Shown here one piece after another: positions 55,164 to 63,997 of a stretch of 64,000 bases of DNA (positions are counted from its first letter, which is position 1; each line of letters starts with the position of its first letter). Where the stretch lies: NCBI GenBank assembly GCA_002937505.1, contig PTJY01000004.1, positions 61,186 to 125,185 on the forward strand, written 5' to 3'. The notes beneath the pieces are model-generated. The model was not told the DNA's origin. It saw nothing but the letters and a program-made list of their open reading frames with translations, and made no database searches. Made by a program: the position numbers and the translations under genes. The stretch comes from Alphaproteobacteria bacterium MarineAlpha12_Bin1. Its GTDB lineage: Bacteria > Pseudomonadota > Alphaproteobacteria > UBA6615.

Positions 55164-56249
55164 TTATTTAATTGAGTATTGATAGATTGGCTTAGCGCCT
55201 CCTGCCACAATCAAAGCCTGTAGACGATTAAAGCTCTCTGAACCTGGGACTCCTTTGGCATTATATTCATTAGCTTTCTTTTGAACCCATGGCTCAATTT
55301 GTATGGCCATTTTTTTACGTTCTGTATCGCCAAGATCACGTACGGTTACGCCCTGCTTCTTCAAGTTTGCTAATGCTGTACTGTATTTAGTTGTACTTTC
55401 ATCACCAACTGCAGCTTCATACACTACCATTTCTTCCGTGATTATCTTTTTTATTTCTGCAGGAAGTTTTGCCCAAAACTTGTTATTAGCGGCTAATGGA
55501 TAGGCAACAACAGAGCCCCAGCCCATTGTTGTATAATATTTAGCTACTTCTCCGAATTTAAACCCATAATATGGGGCTGGGAATATGACAACTCCACTGT
55601 AAATACCTGACTGCAATGAGTTGTAAACTTCATTTAGGTTTGTTTGTACTTTTGCAGCACCAGCATAATCTAACCATGGTAGGTTAGGTCCTGCTGCCCC
55701 AATTTTTACACCTTTTAGCTGCTCCGCTTTTGTCCATGGGAAGGTTGTGCCTAAGCCATAATCATCGCCAGCGCCACCACCTAAATAAGTTTGATTGTAC
55801 TTTTGAAATACATCATGGAAATATTTGTATTCTGCATGTAATTTTTTAGTTGCAGGCCCTACGATAAGGGGATCGCCAGAGAGGAACGGTGTGAAGTAAT
55901 TGATATTATGAACAAATAATTTTGTTGGCTCGAAACAGGAACAAACTGCCCCGATGTCGACTAAGCCTTTCTGTGTAGATTCTAATACCTCAAAAAGGTT
56001 AGCCATCGTTCCACCATAGCCTTCAATAAATCTTACAGTATGATTTGTTTCAGCTGCGACCCTTTTGGTGACATTAGGTACCAATGTCTTTTGAATCTGA
56101 TTAACAACGGCTAGAGGAGGAGCTGGATGACCCGCTGCTATTCTAATCTTAAAGTTATCAGACTGTGCTGTTGTTGCGATTGCAGTTAAGCTTACCGCAG
56201 CGGCTCCCATTACAAGAGAAGCCCGTAATAGTTTATCAAATACTTTCAC
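55164..56249 (-). CDS. TRAP transporter substrate-binding protein (DctP family)
   Basis: 361-residue periplasmic binding protein. GTG 56249 is chosen as the start because GGGAG lies seven bases upstream (the frame runs to 56291) and it gives a proper signal peptide: VKVFDKLLRASLVMGAAAVS with cleavage after TTAQS. The mature protein starts NFKIRIAAGHPAPPL, and has EVLESTQKGLVDIG and NLNEVYNSLQSGIYSG, the family's conserved helix. The ligand-binding Arg region is not clearly identifiable. It is divergent from the TRAP permease genes with a 280-base gap and ends at a terminator. Carboxylates or sulfonates are usual substrates. Confidence 0.87.
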   Translation of the reverse strand: MKVFDKLLRASLVMGAAAVSLTAIATTAQSDNFKIRIAAGHPAPPLAVVNQIQKTLVPNVTKRVAAETNHTVRFIEGYGGTMANLFEVLESTQKGLVDIGAVCSCFEPTKLFVHNINYFTPFLSGDPLIVGPATKKLHAEYKYFHDVFQKYNQTYLGGGAGDDYGLGTTFPWTKAEQLKGVKIGAAGPNLPWLDYAGAAKVQTNLNEVYNSLQSGIYSGVVIFPAPYYGFKFGEVAKYYTTMGWGSVVAYPLAANNKFWAKLPAEIKKIITEEMVVYEAAVGDESTTKYSTALANLKKQGVTVRDLGDTERKKMAIQIEPWVQKKANEYNAKGVPGSESFNRLQALIVAGGAKPIYQYSIK

Positions 56250-56529
56250 TTGTTTTCTCCCTAGAATTATATAAAGAATGTTTATTTTCATATTAAATTT
56301 TTACTAGCATGCATTGATTTATTAGTTTTGTGAAGTCACAATTAAAAAATAGTTTTTTTAATACCCCTTAGGCTACTTTAGCCTGGCATTTGGCTATTAG
56401 TTTAATTATTTTATTTTTGATGGGCCACACTTTGATTTCTTCGTGCTAAAATATAATTAGTAATTATGGATCATCCTAATTCTGGCTTTAAACAAGCACC
56501 CGTAAGAATGGTTCGGGGAGGGACCTATA

Positions 56530-57036
56530 ATGATTGACAGTATATTTAACAGTGTTACCCGCGCTTGTAGTACGATAGCTGCCTTTTGGGCCTTATCATT
56601 GGCTTTTCTAATTCTCTACGATATTGCTGGCCGAGCTTTTTTTAATGCTCCTTTTGATGGAACGATTGAAATCGTGGCAAACTCAATGGTTTCAATATTA
56701 TTTTTACAAATGCCTTATACAATTTATCGTGGTGCTCACCTACGGACGGCAATTGTCTACCAAAATCTTGGTGATTACGGCCAACGCACCATAGATTTTA
56801 TCGTCGCCCTTCTGGGCATCTGGTTTTTTTACTCAATAGCACTCGGGAGTTGGGAGGATATGATCATTGGTTGGGAGGTTGATGAACGAGAAGGTGAGGG
56901 ATCTATTAGCGTTCCAATTTATCCAGTTCGAACGTTACTATTTGCCTTTGCTGGAATATCCTTAATTGCTTATTTGCTTTTGGCGATCCACGCGCTTTTT
57001 GGTACACGTCCAGCAACAGAGGCAAGTGACCAGTAG
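56530..57036 (+). CDS. TRAP transporter small permease (DctQ)
   Basis: 168-residue membrane protein with four predicted helices; DctQ docks with DctM and recruits the binding protein. Seen: ALSLAFLILYDIAGRAFFNAPFDGTIEIVAN at the N-terminal half (key motif YDIAGRAFFNAPFDGTIE), GAHLRTAIVY, then VPIYPVRTLLFAFAGI. GGGAGG precedes the ATG. It begins 494 bases before the large permease ends its gap: 87 bases separate it from dctM. Together with the divergent dctP gene it makes a complete three-part TRAP transporter. Confidence 0.88.
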   Translation: MIDSIFNSVTRACSTIAAFWALSLAFLILYDIAGRAFFNAPFDGTIEIVANSMVSILFLQMPYTIYRGAHLRTAIVYQNLGDYGQRTIDFIVALLGIWFFYSIALGSWEDMIIGWEVDEREGEGSISVPIYPVRTLLFAFAGISLIAYLLLAIHALFGTRPATEASDQ

Positions 57037-57123
57037 AGATTAATAATTAATGTTGAGATAGTCTAATAACCAAATATCAGGCTTCCAATGAAAAGATTGA
57101 ATAAATAAAGGAACGTCAGGGAA

Positions 57124-58473
57124 ATGGATCCTACAACAGTCGTGATCTTAATGCTCATAGCATTAATTATAATGGTAATTATGGGCGTACATATTGGTAT
57201 TTCATTGGGCATAACAGCGCTAGTGGGTACCTGGATGATGTATGAGGCTTATGAGCTAGCAGCTGGCCAAGTTGGTAGTGCTTCATTTTTTGCACTTAGA
57301 AATTTTATTTTCGCTGTAGTGCCTTTATTTGTTTTAATGGGTGAATTTGTAAGTCGTTCTGGTTCGGCTGGAGACTTATACCGTGTGATGAATTTTACTA
57401 TGAAGAGGGTTCCGGGTAGACTCGCCGTTGCTACTGTCGCTGGCAATGCAATTTTTGCGGCTGTTACTGGCACAAGCCTAGCCTCGGCTGCGGCTTTCTC
57501 CCGACTGGCTTATCCTGAGATGATAGCTGCGGGCTATAGTCGAAAGTTTGCACTTGGCTCAGTGGCTGGAAGTGCATGTTTGGGAATGTTAATACCGCCC
57601 AGTGTGTTACTAATTATTTGGGGTATTGTTACTGAAATATCTATAGGGTTTTTGTTCCTGTCGGGTATTTTGCCTGGAATCGTATTAGCTACTCTGATGG
57701 CTCTTTATAGTTCTGGTACCGCTATATTGAAACCGGAAGTAGCTCCTACAATTGACTCTTCAGGTGGAGACAAACTCACCCGTCAAGAAATTATAAGCGG
57801 AAGTGGAGTTATTGCTTTAATTTTTGTTGTTCTAGGAACGATATGGGGGGGCTTGACCACTCCTTCGGAAGCGGCAGCAATTGGAGCATTAGGGGGGCTA
57901 ATTCTAGCTCTGATTAAAGGTGTCCGTTGGGATGGTATAAGAGAGTCAATTATTGATTCAGGAAAAGTTATTGCTCCAATTCTATTTCTTCTCGTTACAG
58001 CTCAAATGTATGCGAGGCTTTTAACCACTGGTGGTATCACAGGTATGATAACTGAGGCCATAACTGGATCTGGTTTAGATCCTAATCTGGCAATTTTAGT
58101 GATGATTGTTATATGGCTAATACTTGGAATGCTTTTGGACTCAGGCTCTATAATACTTTTAACTGTTCCCATATTTTGGCCAATTGCCCAAGCCTTTGGG
58201 TATAACGAGTATGCATTTGCTATTATGGGTATTTTAGCCATTGAAGCTGGCCTTTTAACACCCCCAGTGGGTCTTCTGGTTTATGCGGTTAAAGGTGCAG
58301 TCCCAGATAAGACAGTGCAATTATCAGAAATATTTTCAGGATCAATACCATATTGGATATTGATGCTCTTTGTTTTAGTTCTTGTCTGGATTTTGCCGGA
58401 TTTAGCGACGGAACCAATTGTTTGGAGTACAGATATCAAGTTTAATCATCAAATAGGTTTTACGTGGCGGTAG
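57124..58473 (+). CDS. TRAP transporter large permease (DctM)
   Basis: 449 residues with about 12 hydrophobic segments; the sodium-coupled transport subunit. Seen: PLFVLMGEFVSRSG, GNAIFAAVTGTSLASAAAF, GSACLGMLIPPSVLLIIWG (short form MLIPPSVLLIIWG) and the second half LTTGGITGMITEAITG, LGMLLDSGSIILLTVPIFWP and EAGLLTPPVGLLVYAVKG. All are standard DctM/YiaN blocks. A run of seven Gs lies at about 57845-57851. It is followed by a clear terminator and pairs with the upstream DctQ. Substrate probably an organic acid or sulfonate given the neighbouring HpsN-like enzyme. Confidence 0.9.
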   Translation: MDPTTVVILMLIALIIMVIMGVHIGISLGITALVGTWMMYEAYELAAGQVGSASFFALRNFIFAVVPLFVLMGEFVSRSGSAGDLYRVMNFTMKRVPGRLAVATVAGNAIFAAVTGTSLASAAAFSRLAYPEMIAAGYSRKFALGSVAGSACLGMLIPPSVLLIIWGIVTEISIGFLFLSGILPGIVLATLMALYSSGTAILKPEVAPTIDSSGGDKLTRQEIISGSGVIALIFVVLGTIWGGLTTPSEAAAIGALGGLILALIKGVRWDGIRESIIDSGKVIAPILFLLVTAQMYARLLTTGGITGMITEAITGSGLDPNLAILVMIVIWLILGMLLDSGSIILLTVPIFWPIAQAFGYNEYAFAIMGILAIEAGLLTPPVGLLVYAVKGAVPDKTVQLSEIFSGSIPYWILMLFVLVLVWILPDLATEPIVWSTDIKFNHQIGFTWR

Positions 58474-58493
58474 ATGAATTATTAAGTTTTTAT

Positions 58494-58525
58494 AAAAGCG
58501 ATGCGGTTTAAGTGCATCGCTTTTT
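58494..58525 (+). terminator. Rho-independent terminator of the TRAP permease genes
   Basis: AAAAGCGATGC (58494-58504) pairs with GCATCGCTTTT (58514-58524) over a 9-base loop and is followed by TTCTTTTT. It separates dctM from the cupin gene. Confidence 0.85.
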
Positions 58526-58588
58526 CTTTTTGTTTTAATGAACCTAATATTTTCTATAATAAAATATGTTTAACTAAGGTGATTTATT

Positions 58589-59125
58589 ATGAGTGATTTT
58601 AAAGTAATTCAAAAATCGGAAATGTTAAAAAGGGTCGCTTTGTGGACTGACATGAAACCTAATTCACAGATGTTTTTGGACACAAGGATTCCGGAACATG
58701 AACGTGACTTATATAGTATAATTGGACCAGGTGTGTCGGAGGATAAAGAAACAAAACCAGCGATTACAGATGCACAAGACTTTAATTTAGCATACATCGG
58801 GGCTGAGCCAGGAAAAGGTGCCGCTCTGCATTCTCATCCGACAGTTGAGGTGTTTATACCAGTGACCGGAAAGTGGTCTATTTACTGGAATGAAGGAGAT
58901 GAGCAGGAAGAGGTAATAATTAGCCAAATGGATTGTGTTTCTGTTCCACCTGGAGTTTTGCGTGGTTTTCGTAATGTTGGTGATGAACACGCCTACCTTA
59001 TAGGAATAGTTGGTGGATCTGATAGTGGGCATGTTGACTGGGCTAGATCAGTTATTGATAGAGCTAAGGATACAGGACTTCAGTTGGATGAAGATGGTTA
59101 CATTATCGAATCTGCTGAGTCATAA
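58589..59125 (+). CDS. Cupin-domain protein
   Basis: 178-residue single-domain cupin. Metal motif 1 is present as HSHPTVEVFIPVTGKW (two His and the Glu). Motif 2, usually PxGxxHxxxN, reads PPGVLRGFRN, so the second-motif His is Arg; a three-ligand site is still possible. Cupins of this shape are dioxygenases, isomerases or sensors. AAGGTGA lies seven bases before the ATG. It is monocistronic between a terminator and the convergent molybdenum-hydroxylase small subunit gene. Function cannot be named. Confidence 0.78.
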   Translation: MSDFKVIQKSEMLKRVALWTDMKPNSQMFLDTRIPEHERDLYSIIGPGVSEDKETKPAITDAQDFNLAYIGAEPGKGAALHSHPTVEVFIPVTGKWSIYWNEGDEQEEVIISQMDCVSVPPGVLRGFRNVGDEHAYLIGIVGGSDSGHVDWARSVIDRAKDTGLQLDEDGYIIESAES

Positions 59126-59134
59126 AGATCAGCT

Positions 59135-59614
59135 TTATTTGGGTTTTCGTTTCACAGATACTGTCTCTATTGCATCGACTATTGCTTGGTATCCAGTGCA
59201 TCGGCAATAATTTCCAGAGATAAACTCGCGTATCTGGTCCCGTGATGGATTAGGATTCTCTGACAATAGTTCCTGAGCTGTTAAGAGAAATCCTGGTGTA
59301 CAGAAGCCGCATTGCAGCGCATTTCGTTTAAGGAACTCGTCTTGTAAGTCAGATATCTCTCCTCCATCGGAGACTCCCTCTATAGTTTCTACGTTTGCTC
59401 CATCTACCTGTGCAGCAAGCATTAAGCATCCTCTTACGATGTTGCCATTGACCCTTATAGTGCATGCGCCACAGACGCCATGTTCACAACCTACGTGACT
59501 ACCGGTTAGTTCAAGCTCGTATCTAATGAAGTCAACTAAGTTGGTTCTTGCAGTCACCCTGCGGCTAATTAATTGTCCATTAACAGTTACGTTTATATCG
59601 ACATTTTTTTCCAT
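59135..59614 (-). CDS. Molybdenum hydroxylase 2Fe-2S subunit (CoxS type)
   Basis: 159 residues from ATG 59614 (an in-frame TTG at 59632 is possible). Two 2Fe-2S clusters are complete: GCEHGVCGACTI with RGC for the plant-ferredoxin-like N-terminal domain, and QCGFCTPG with NYCRCTGYQ for the C-terminal helical domain. It passes electrons from the molybdenum site to FAD. It follows the FAD-subunit gene with a gap of 31 bases or less, and no large-subunit gene accompanies the pair; the nearest candidate is at 21298, 36 kb away. It converges with the cupin gene. Confidence 0.88.
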   Translation of the reverse strand: MEKNVDINVTVNGQLISRRVTARTNLVDFIRYELELTGSHVGCEHGVCGACTIRVNGNIVRGCLMLAAQVDGANVETIEGVSDGGEISDLQDEFLKRNALQCGFCTPGFLLTAQELLSENPNPSRDQIREFISGNYCRCTGYQAIVDAIETVSVKRKPK

Positions 59615-59645
59615 GATATGCTCGATTGTCAAAAGATTGTCTGTT

Positions 59646-60500
59646 TTATGAAATTAAATCAGCAAGAGCACGGGCAGTAATTACTCTAGCTAGATGCATT
59701 TTCATTTCGGGAGGCCCATTTAAGTCATCCATTGGGTTTAAATCCGCTTCAAGTGCTTTTTGTGCTTCTGATACCACTTCTTCTGAATAAGATTGTCCTT
59801 CTAGCAAATCGATAGCTTGTTTAGCCATTACTGGTTTATCTCCAGCACCAAAATATGCCAGTCGTATATCTTTAAATACTGAATTTTCGACAACGCTTTG
59901 TGCAGCTACACCTATGATAGCGTAGTCACCTTGTCGTCTACTCAACTCAATAAACGCAGTTTTTTCATTCTGTTGTAATTTCGGTGCTTCTATAGCTATA
60001 AGTATTTCTGTCTCTTTCAGGCTCGTTTCAAACAATCCAAGGAAGAAATCTTCAGCTTCTACTTCTCTTTCTTCATTACGATTTTTAATAATAAAAGTAA
60101 AACCTGCGGCCTTGGCAACAGCAGGAAGCTCAGCAGCTGGGTCTGCAAATGCTATACTACCACCAATGGTGCCACGGTTTCTGATGGCATGGTGAGCTAT
60201 GTGTGGAACAGCTTTTGAAACAAGGGGAAGATGTTTTGTGACTATGTCTGAACTAGATAAATGATTATGACGCACTAAAGAGCCCACTCTAACTTTATCA
60301 TTTTTTATCTCTATATCTGATAAGCCGCTTATCTGATTAATATCTATTAATATTTTAGGAGCAGATAGACGCATATTTAAGGTTGGCATTAGGCTTTGCC
60401 CGCCTGAGAGTATACGCGCATCCTCTCCGTATTCTTCTAAGAGGTCGAACGCTTCTTCGAGAGACTTAACTCTCATATATGAGAAAGGTGCTGGTTTCAC
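59646..60500 (-). CDS. Molybdenum hydroxylase FAD-binding subunit (CoxM type)
   Basis: 284 residues of the CoxM/XdhA FAD-subunit family. FAD motifs: LSGGQSLMPTLNMRL (about 34-48), IRNRGTIGGSIAFADPAAELP (short form RNRGTIGGSIAFADP), then LSRRQGDYAIIGVAAQ in the C-terminal CO-dehydrogenase flavoprotein domain. It accepts electrons through the 2Fe-2S subunit. It is the first gene of the minus-strand pair. A large subunit is expected in the operon, yet the upstream 246 bases before the GST gene are non-coding. Confidence 0.87.
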   Translation of the reverse strand: MKPAPFSYMRVKSLEEAFDLLEEYGEDARILSGGQSLMPTLNMRLSAPKILIDINQISGLSDIEIKNDKVRVGSLVRHNHLSSSDIVTKHLPLVSKAVPHIAHHAIRNRGTIGGSIAFADPAAELPAVAKAAGFTFIIKNRNEEREVEAEDFFLGLFETSLKETEILIAIEAPKLQQNEKTAFIELSRRQGDYAIIGVAAQSVVENSVFKDIRLAYFGAGDKPVMAKQAIDLLEGQSYSEEVVSEAQKALEADLNPMDDLNGPPEMKMHLARVITARALADLIS

Positions 60501-60746
60501 GTTTCTATCCCCGCTAATTCAGTCAACTGTTCACGCTGATAGTTATGTAATTAATTATTTTATATAATAACAGTTAAAGATAAAATGAAAGTAATAAAAA
60601 AATTAAAATATACAGTTAATAATTAGATCATCGGTGTATTTATACTAAATCTTATAAAAAAATCCGCAAACTAATTTTCAACTTATTATCTAGATTTGTT
60701 TTAAATTATAATCTTTTTTATGTTCTCAAAATCAATGGGGGGTATA

Positions 60747-61361
60747 ATGTTAATCATATGGGGAAGAAACACATCTTCAAATGTTCAAAAGCTATTATGG
60801 GCTAGTGCTGAAATGGGACTACCCTTTGAACGAAAAAATATGGCTGGCAAATATGGATTCACTGATGAATATCTTAAAATAAATCCCAATAGTGTAGTTC
60901 CGACAATTGATGATGATGGTTTTATTTTATGGGAATCTAATTCTTGTTTGCGATATTTAGCTTCAACTTATGGTGAGGGTAGCTTGAGGTTAGATGATGG
61001 TCAAATGCTTGCTAATGCTGATAGATGGATGGATTGGTGTACTACGACAATGTGGGATTCGCTTCGCCCGGTATTTCATGGGTTAATACGAACCGAGGAA
61101 AGACTAAGGGATATGGACTTTATAAATAAAAGTGCAGAGGAGACGGGTGAGATATTAGCAATACTTGATGACTGGCTTTCTGATAAATCATTTGTTTGTG
61201 GTAAACAATTCAGTATAGGGGATATACCACTAGGTATTGCTGTTTATCGTTGGCTGGCCATGGATATAAAACGACCTGAAAGGCCTAATATTCTTGCTTG
61301 GTATGAAAGATTATGTCAGCGTCCAGGGTATAAAGAACACATAATGATTCCGTTACAATAA
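60747..61361 (+). CDS. Glutathione S-transferase
   Basis: 204 residues from ATG 60747, which has GGGGGG just upstream (frame open from 60720). The N-terminal thioredoxin-like domain shows IIWGRNTSSNVQKLLWA and the glutathione-binding cis-Pro region PNSVVPTIDDDGFILWESN; the helical C-terminal domain follows with KQFSIGDIPLGIAVYRW. Conjugates glutathione to electrophiles or acts in isomerisation. The catalytic residue is probably a Ser/Asn near RNTSSN. It is 19 bases upstream of the deacetylase-like gene (stop to ATG), so part of the same plus-strand run. Confidence 0.86.
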   Translation: MLIIWGRNTSSNVQKLLWASAEMGLPFERKNMAGKYGFTDEYLKINPNSVVPTIDDDGFILWESNSCLRYLASTYGEGSLRLDDGQMLANADRWMDWCTTTMWDSLRPVFHGLIRTEERLRDMDFINKSAEETGEILAILDDWLSDKSFVCGKQFSIGDIPLGIAVYRWLAMDIKRPERPNILAWYERLCQRPGYKEHIMIPLQ

Positions 61362-61380
61362 ATAGCATTTGGTAAGAACA

Positions 61381-62250
61381 ATGAAAATATTTAAGGATCG
61401 AGTACCATATTCAGCGATTGTTGATCGTCCACCATTAAAGCTTCCAGACGGAAAACGAATGGCTGTTTGGTTTATCGCTAATGTTGAAGACTGGGATATC
61501 TCAAGAGCTATGCCTCGAACAGTATTACCCCCTCCAATGGGGGTTCCATTACTTCCTGATTTACCTAACTGGTCTTGGCATGAGTATGGAATGAGGGTCG
61601 GGTTTTGGAGAATTTCTGAAGCTTTTAAAAAATTCAATGTTCGTCCAACAATGGCTGTGAATGGAAGAGTTTGTGAAAACTATCCACGTATTGCTGAGGA
61701 GGCACTCAAACTAGACTGGGAGTTTATGGGGCATGGTTACTTGCAAGGCCCTATGCACAAGCATGATGATCAGCAGGAACAAATTAATAGAGCATGTGAT
61801 GCTATTAAATCTTTTAGTGGAAAAAAAGTTCGCGGTTGGGAAAGTCCAGGGTTAACAGAAACATTTCAAACCATTGATTATTTGGCGCGAGCGGGTATCG
61901 AGTATGTTGCTGATTGGGTTCTCGATGATCAACCAGTGGAAATAGAAACAACAGAGGGAGCCGTAATATCTGTTCCTTATACAGTTGAAACGAACGATAT
62001 TACCATGATGGCATTGCAACAACATAGCTCTGAAGAAATGTTTAAGCGTTCGAAAGATCAATTTGATCGTCTGTATCAGGAAAGTGAAGAGTCGACACGG
62101 ATTATGTCCATAAGCCTTCATATGTATTTAACTGGTGCTCCTCATAGAATTCGATATTTAGAAGAAATCATTGAATATATTCAGGGTCACAAAGATTGCG
62201 CCATAATGACAGGTGAAGAGATACTAGACTGGTATCTGAAGAATAAATAA
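61381..62250 (+). CDS. Polysaccharide-deacetylase-family amidohydrolase (PuuE/chitin-deacetylase-like)
   Basis: 289 residues, NodB-fold metal hydrolase. ATG 61381 with GGTAAG upstream is chosen; the frame extends to a TTG at 61369. Seen: RMAVWFIANVEDWDIS (conserved ED region), FMGHGYLQGPMHKHD with the metal His, GKKVRGWESPGLTETFQTIDYLARAGIEYVADW (RGWESPGLTET motif), and ISLHMYLTGAPHRI with the C-terminal His. There is no signal peptide, so it is cytoplasmic, which fits small-molecule amidohydrolases such as PuuE-type allantoinase rather than cell-wall enzymes. Substrate inferred to be a small amide or ureide. Confidence 0.8.
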   Translation: MKIFKDRVPYSAIVDRPPLKLPDGKRMAVWFIANVEDWDISRAMPRTVLPPPMGVPLLPDLPNWSWHEYGMRVGFWRISEAFKKFNVRPTMAVNGRVCENYPRIAEEALKLDWEFMGHGYLQGPMHKHDDQQEQINRACDAIKSFSGKKVRGWESPGLTETFQTIDYLARAGIEYVADWVLDDQPVEIETTEGAVISVPYTVETNDITMMALQQHSSEEMFKRSKDQFDRLYQESEESTRIMSISLHMYLTGAPHRIRYLEEIIEYIQGHKDCAIMTGEEILDWYLKNK

Positions 62251-62272
62251 TTTATTAGGTAAGGTGATCTTG

Positions 62273-63202
62273 GTGGTTCTATTAGTAACCCCCCCTGTTT
62301 TGGGAACCATGGAACAATGGCGGGACGGATTAAAATCCTTGATGCCCGAACTTGAAATTCGACTGTGGCCTAATATTGGGGATCCAGCTGATATTCATTA
62401 CATACTCATTGGTCGTTTTGATTTAAACGATATGCCAAGTCTTCCGAATTTACGGGCTCTTATGCCGATGTTTGCGGGTTTAGACCACTTACTTTATCAC
62501 CCCAAATGTCCGCCTGTTGCAATTTTGCGAACCGGTGAGCCGAAAGGTGATAAAGCTATGACAGAATATGCTGTAATGCATGTTTTAAGACATCATAGGA
62601 GAATGCAGGAGTACCAAAATCAACAAAAAAATCAAAAGTGGGAGGTTTTAGATCAAAAGCAACCTCATGAGCAGACGATTGGGTTTATGGGATTTGGACA
62701 AATGGCAGCCTCTCCCGCAAGAATATTAGTTAAAATGGGATTTGATGTTTCTGCGTGGGTAAGAAATGAACGAAAAGAAGATTCAGTCAAACTATATTTT
62801 GGCAAAAAAGAATATTTAAATTTCTTACGAAGAACGAATATTTTAGTTTGTTTGTTACCTCTGACAAAGTCGACAAAACATATCTTGTCTGCTGATACCT
62901 TTAAGGAGTTACCCAGAGGTGCCTCAATTATTAATTTAGGTCGCGGAGGGCATCTTGTGGAGGAGGATCTAATTAAATATTTAGACAATAATCATTTAAG
63001 TGGGGCAACTTTGGATGCTACTTTGCCTGAACCACTTCCTAAGGAAAGCCAATTGTGGAAGCATGATAAAATTACAATAATGCCACATGTAGCTCGACGT
63101 GTTAGGCCTGAAAGTGTTGGGCCTCAAGTTATAGAAAACATCAGACGTGATATTTCTGGGCTTCCTTTTCTCTGGCAAGTTGATCGAGAGGCAGGATATT
63201 AA
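62273..63202 (+). CDS. D-2-hydroxyacid dehydrogenase (GhrA-like)
   Basis: 309 residues from GTG 62273; AAGGTG at 62261-62266 is six bases upstream. The frame extends to 62264, and TTG 62270 is a third option. The GhrA type reduces glyoxylate or hydroxypyruvate. Seen: TIGFMGFGQMAASPARIL (Rossmann loop GFGQMA), catalytic Arg in NLGRGGHLVEEDL, Glu in LPEPLP and His in MPHVARRV. All three catalytic residues are present. The gene follows the deacetylase-like gene by 22 bases. Ureide or amide breakdown can yield glyoxylate, which would make biological sense together. Confidence 0.83.
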   Translation: MVLLVTPPVLGTMEQWRDGLKSLMPELEIRLWPNIGDPADIHYILIGRFDLNDMPSLPNLRALMPMFAGLDHLLYHPKCPPVAILRTGEPKGDKAMTEYAVMHVLRHHRRMQEYQNQQKNQKWEVLDQKQPHEQTIGFMGFGQMAASPARILVKMGFDVSAWVRNERKEDSVKLYFGKKEYLNFLRRTNILVCLLPLTKSTKHILSADTFKELPRGASIINLGRGGHLVEEDLIKYLDNNHLSGATLDATLPEPLPKESQLWKHDKITIMPHVARRVRPESVGPQVIENIRRDISGLPFLWQVDREAGY

Positions 63203-63273
63203 CTGTCTCGGTTATGTGCTATAATGATTAATTTTGTTTTATAATATGAAGTAATTAGGAAAGGTTTTTAAGT

Positions 63274-63846
63274 TTGTCAAATGATAGAGCTTCTGAGTTA
63301 TTAAATCGTCAATCTATTCCGCCTAGATTAGTAGGTGATCCTGGACCTACAGATGATGACATCAAATATATGCTAGATGCGGCCGTACGTGCCCCTGATC
63401 ATGGGGCCATCAGGCCGTGGAGGTTTCATGTTATTCAGAAACAAGCACTTAATCGTTTAGGACAAATTTTTGCTGAAGCCCTTCATAGGAGAGATAAGGA
63501 AGTCTCTAACGAGGCACTTGAAAAGGAGAGAAGACGACCTCTGCGTGCTCCGCTAATAATAACTGTTTGCGCTAAAATTGATCTAGAGAGAGTGGATAAA
63601 ATACCGATTGTAGAACAAGTAGTTTCAGCTGGTACTGCATGTCAGAATATCTTGTTAGCTGCACATGAAAGAGGTTATGGTGCTATGATGTTAACGGGTG
63701 CTAATGCTCATGATCCATATGTTAAAAGAGCATTTGGTTTAAATGACAGCGATGAAATAGTTAGTTTTATCTATATTGGAACCCCCTCTTCATCATACAT
63801 AGAAAAAGAGCGTCCCAATGCTCAAGATTTTACTAAATATTGGTGA
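63274..63846 (+). CDS. Nitroreductase family protein (YdjA/TdsD-like)
   Basis: 190 residues, small FMN-dependent NAD(P)H nitroreductase fold. LDAAVRAPDHGAIRPWRFHVI is the YdjA-type FMN-binding motif (RAPDHGAIRPWRF), and GAMMLTGANAHDPYVKRAFGL follows in the C-terminal half. Start is TTG with AGGAAAGG about nine bases upstream; no ATG is suitable. It reduces nitro compounds, quinones or flavins. It is 71 bases after the GhrA-like gene, on the same strand. Confidence 0.84.
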   Translation: MSNDRASELLNRQSIPPRLVGDPGPTDDDIKYMLDAAVRAPDHGAIRPWRFHVIQKQALNRLGQIFAEALHRRDKEVSNEALEKERRRPLRAPLIITVCAKIDLERVDKIPIVEQVVSAGTACQNILLAAHERGYGAMMLTGANAHDPYVKRAFGLNDSDEIVSFIYIGTPSSSYIEKERPNAQDFTKYW

Positions 63847-63880
63847 TGTATATAATTCGAGAACTGATAGAATGTGAACT

Positions 63881-63997
63881 ATGACAAAATTTGATATACC
63901 TGAAAATCTAAAGAATGGGAGATCATGTTTGGTAAAGATCAATTTAAACGCAGAAGTTAAAACTTGCTCTTTTGCGAGATCTTATAATTATGGCTAA
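63881..63997 (+). CDS. Possible 38-codon small ORF before the window end
   Basis: ATG 63881 opens a 38-codon frame (MTKFDIPENLKNGRSCLVKI...) ending TAA at 63995-63997. No good ribosome site is present. An ATG at 63990, overlapping its end, may start a real gene beyond the window. It could be a small protein, a leader or noise; I cannot tell. Confidence 0.25.
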   Translation: MTKFDIPENLKNGRSCLVKINLNAEVKTCSFARSYNYG

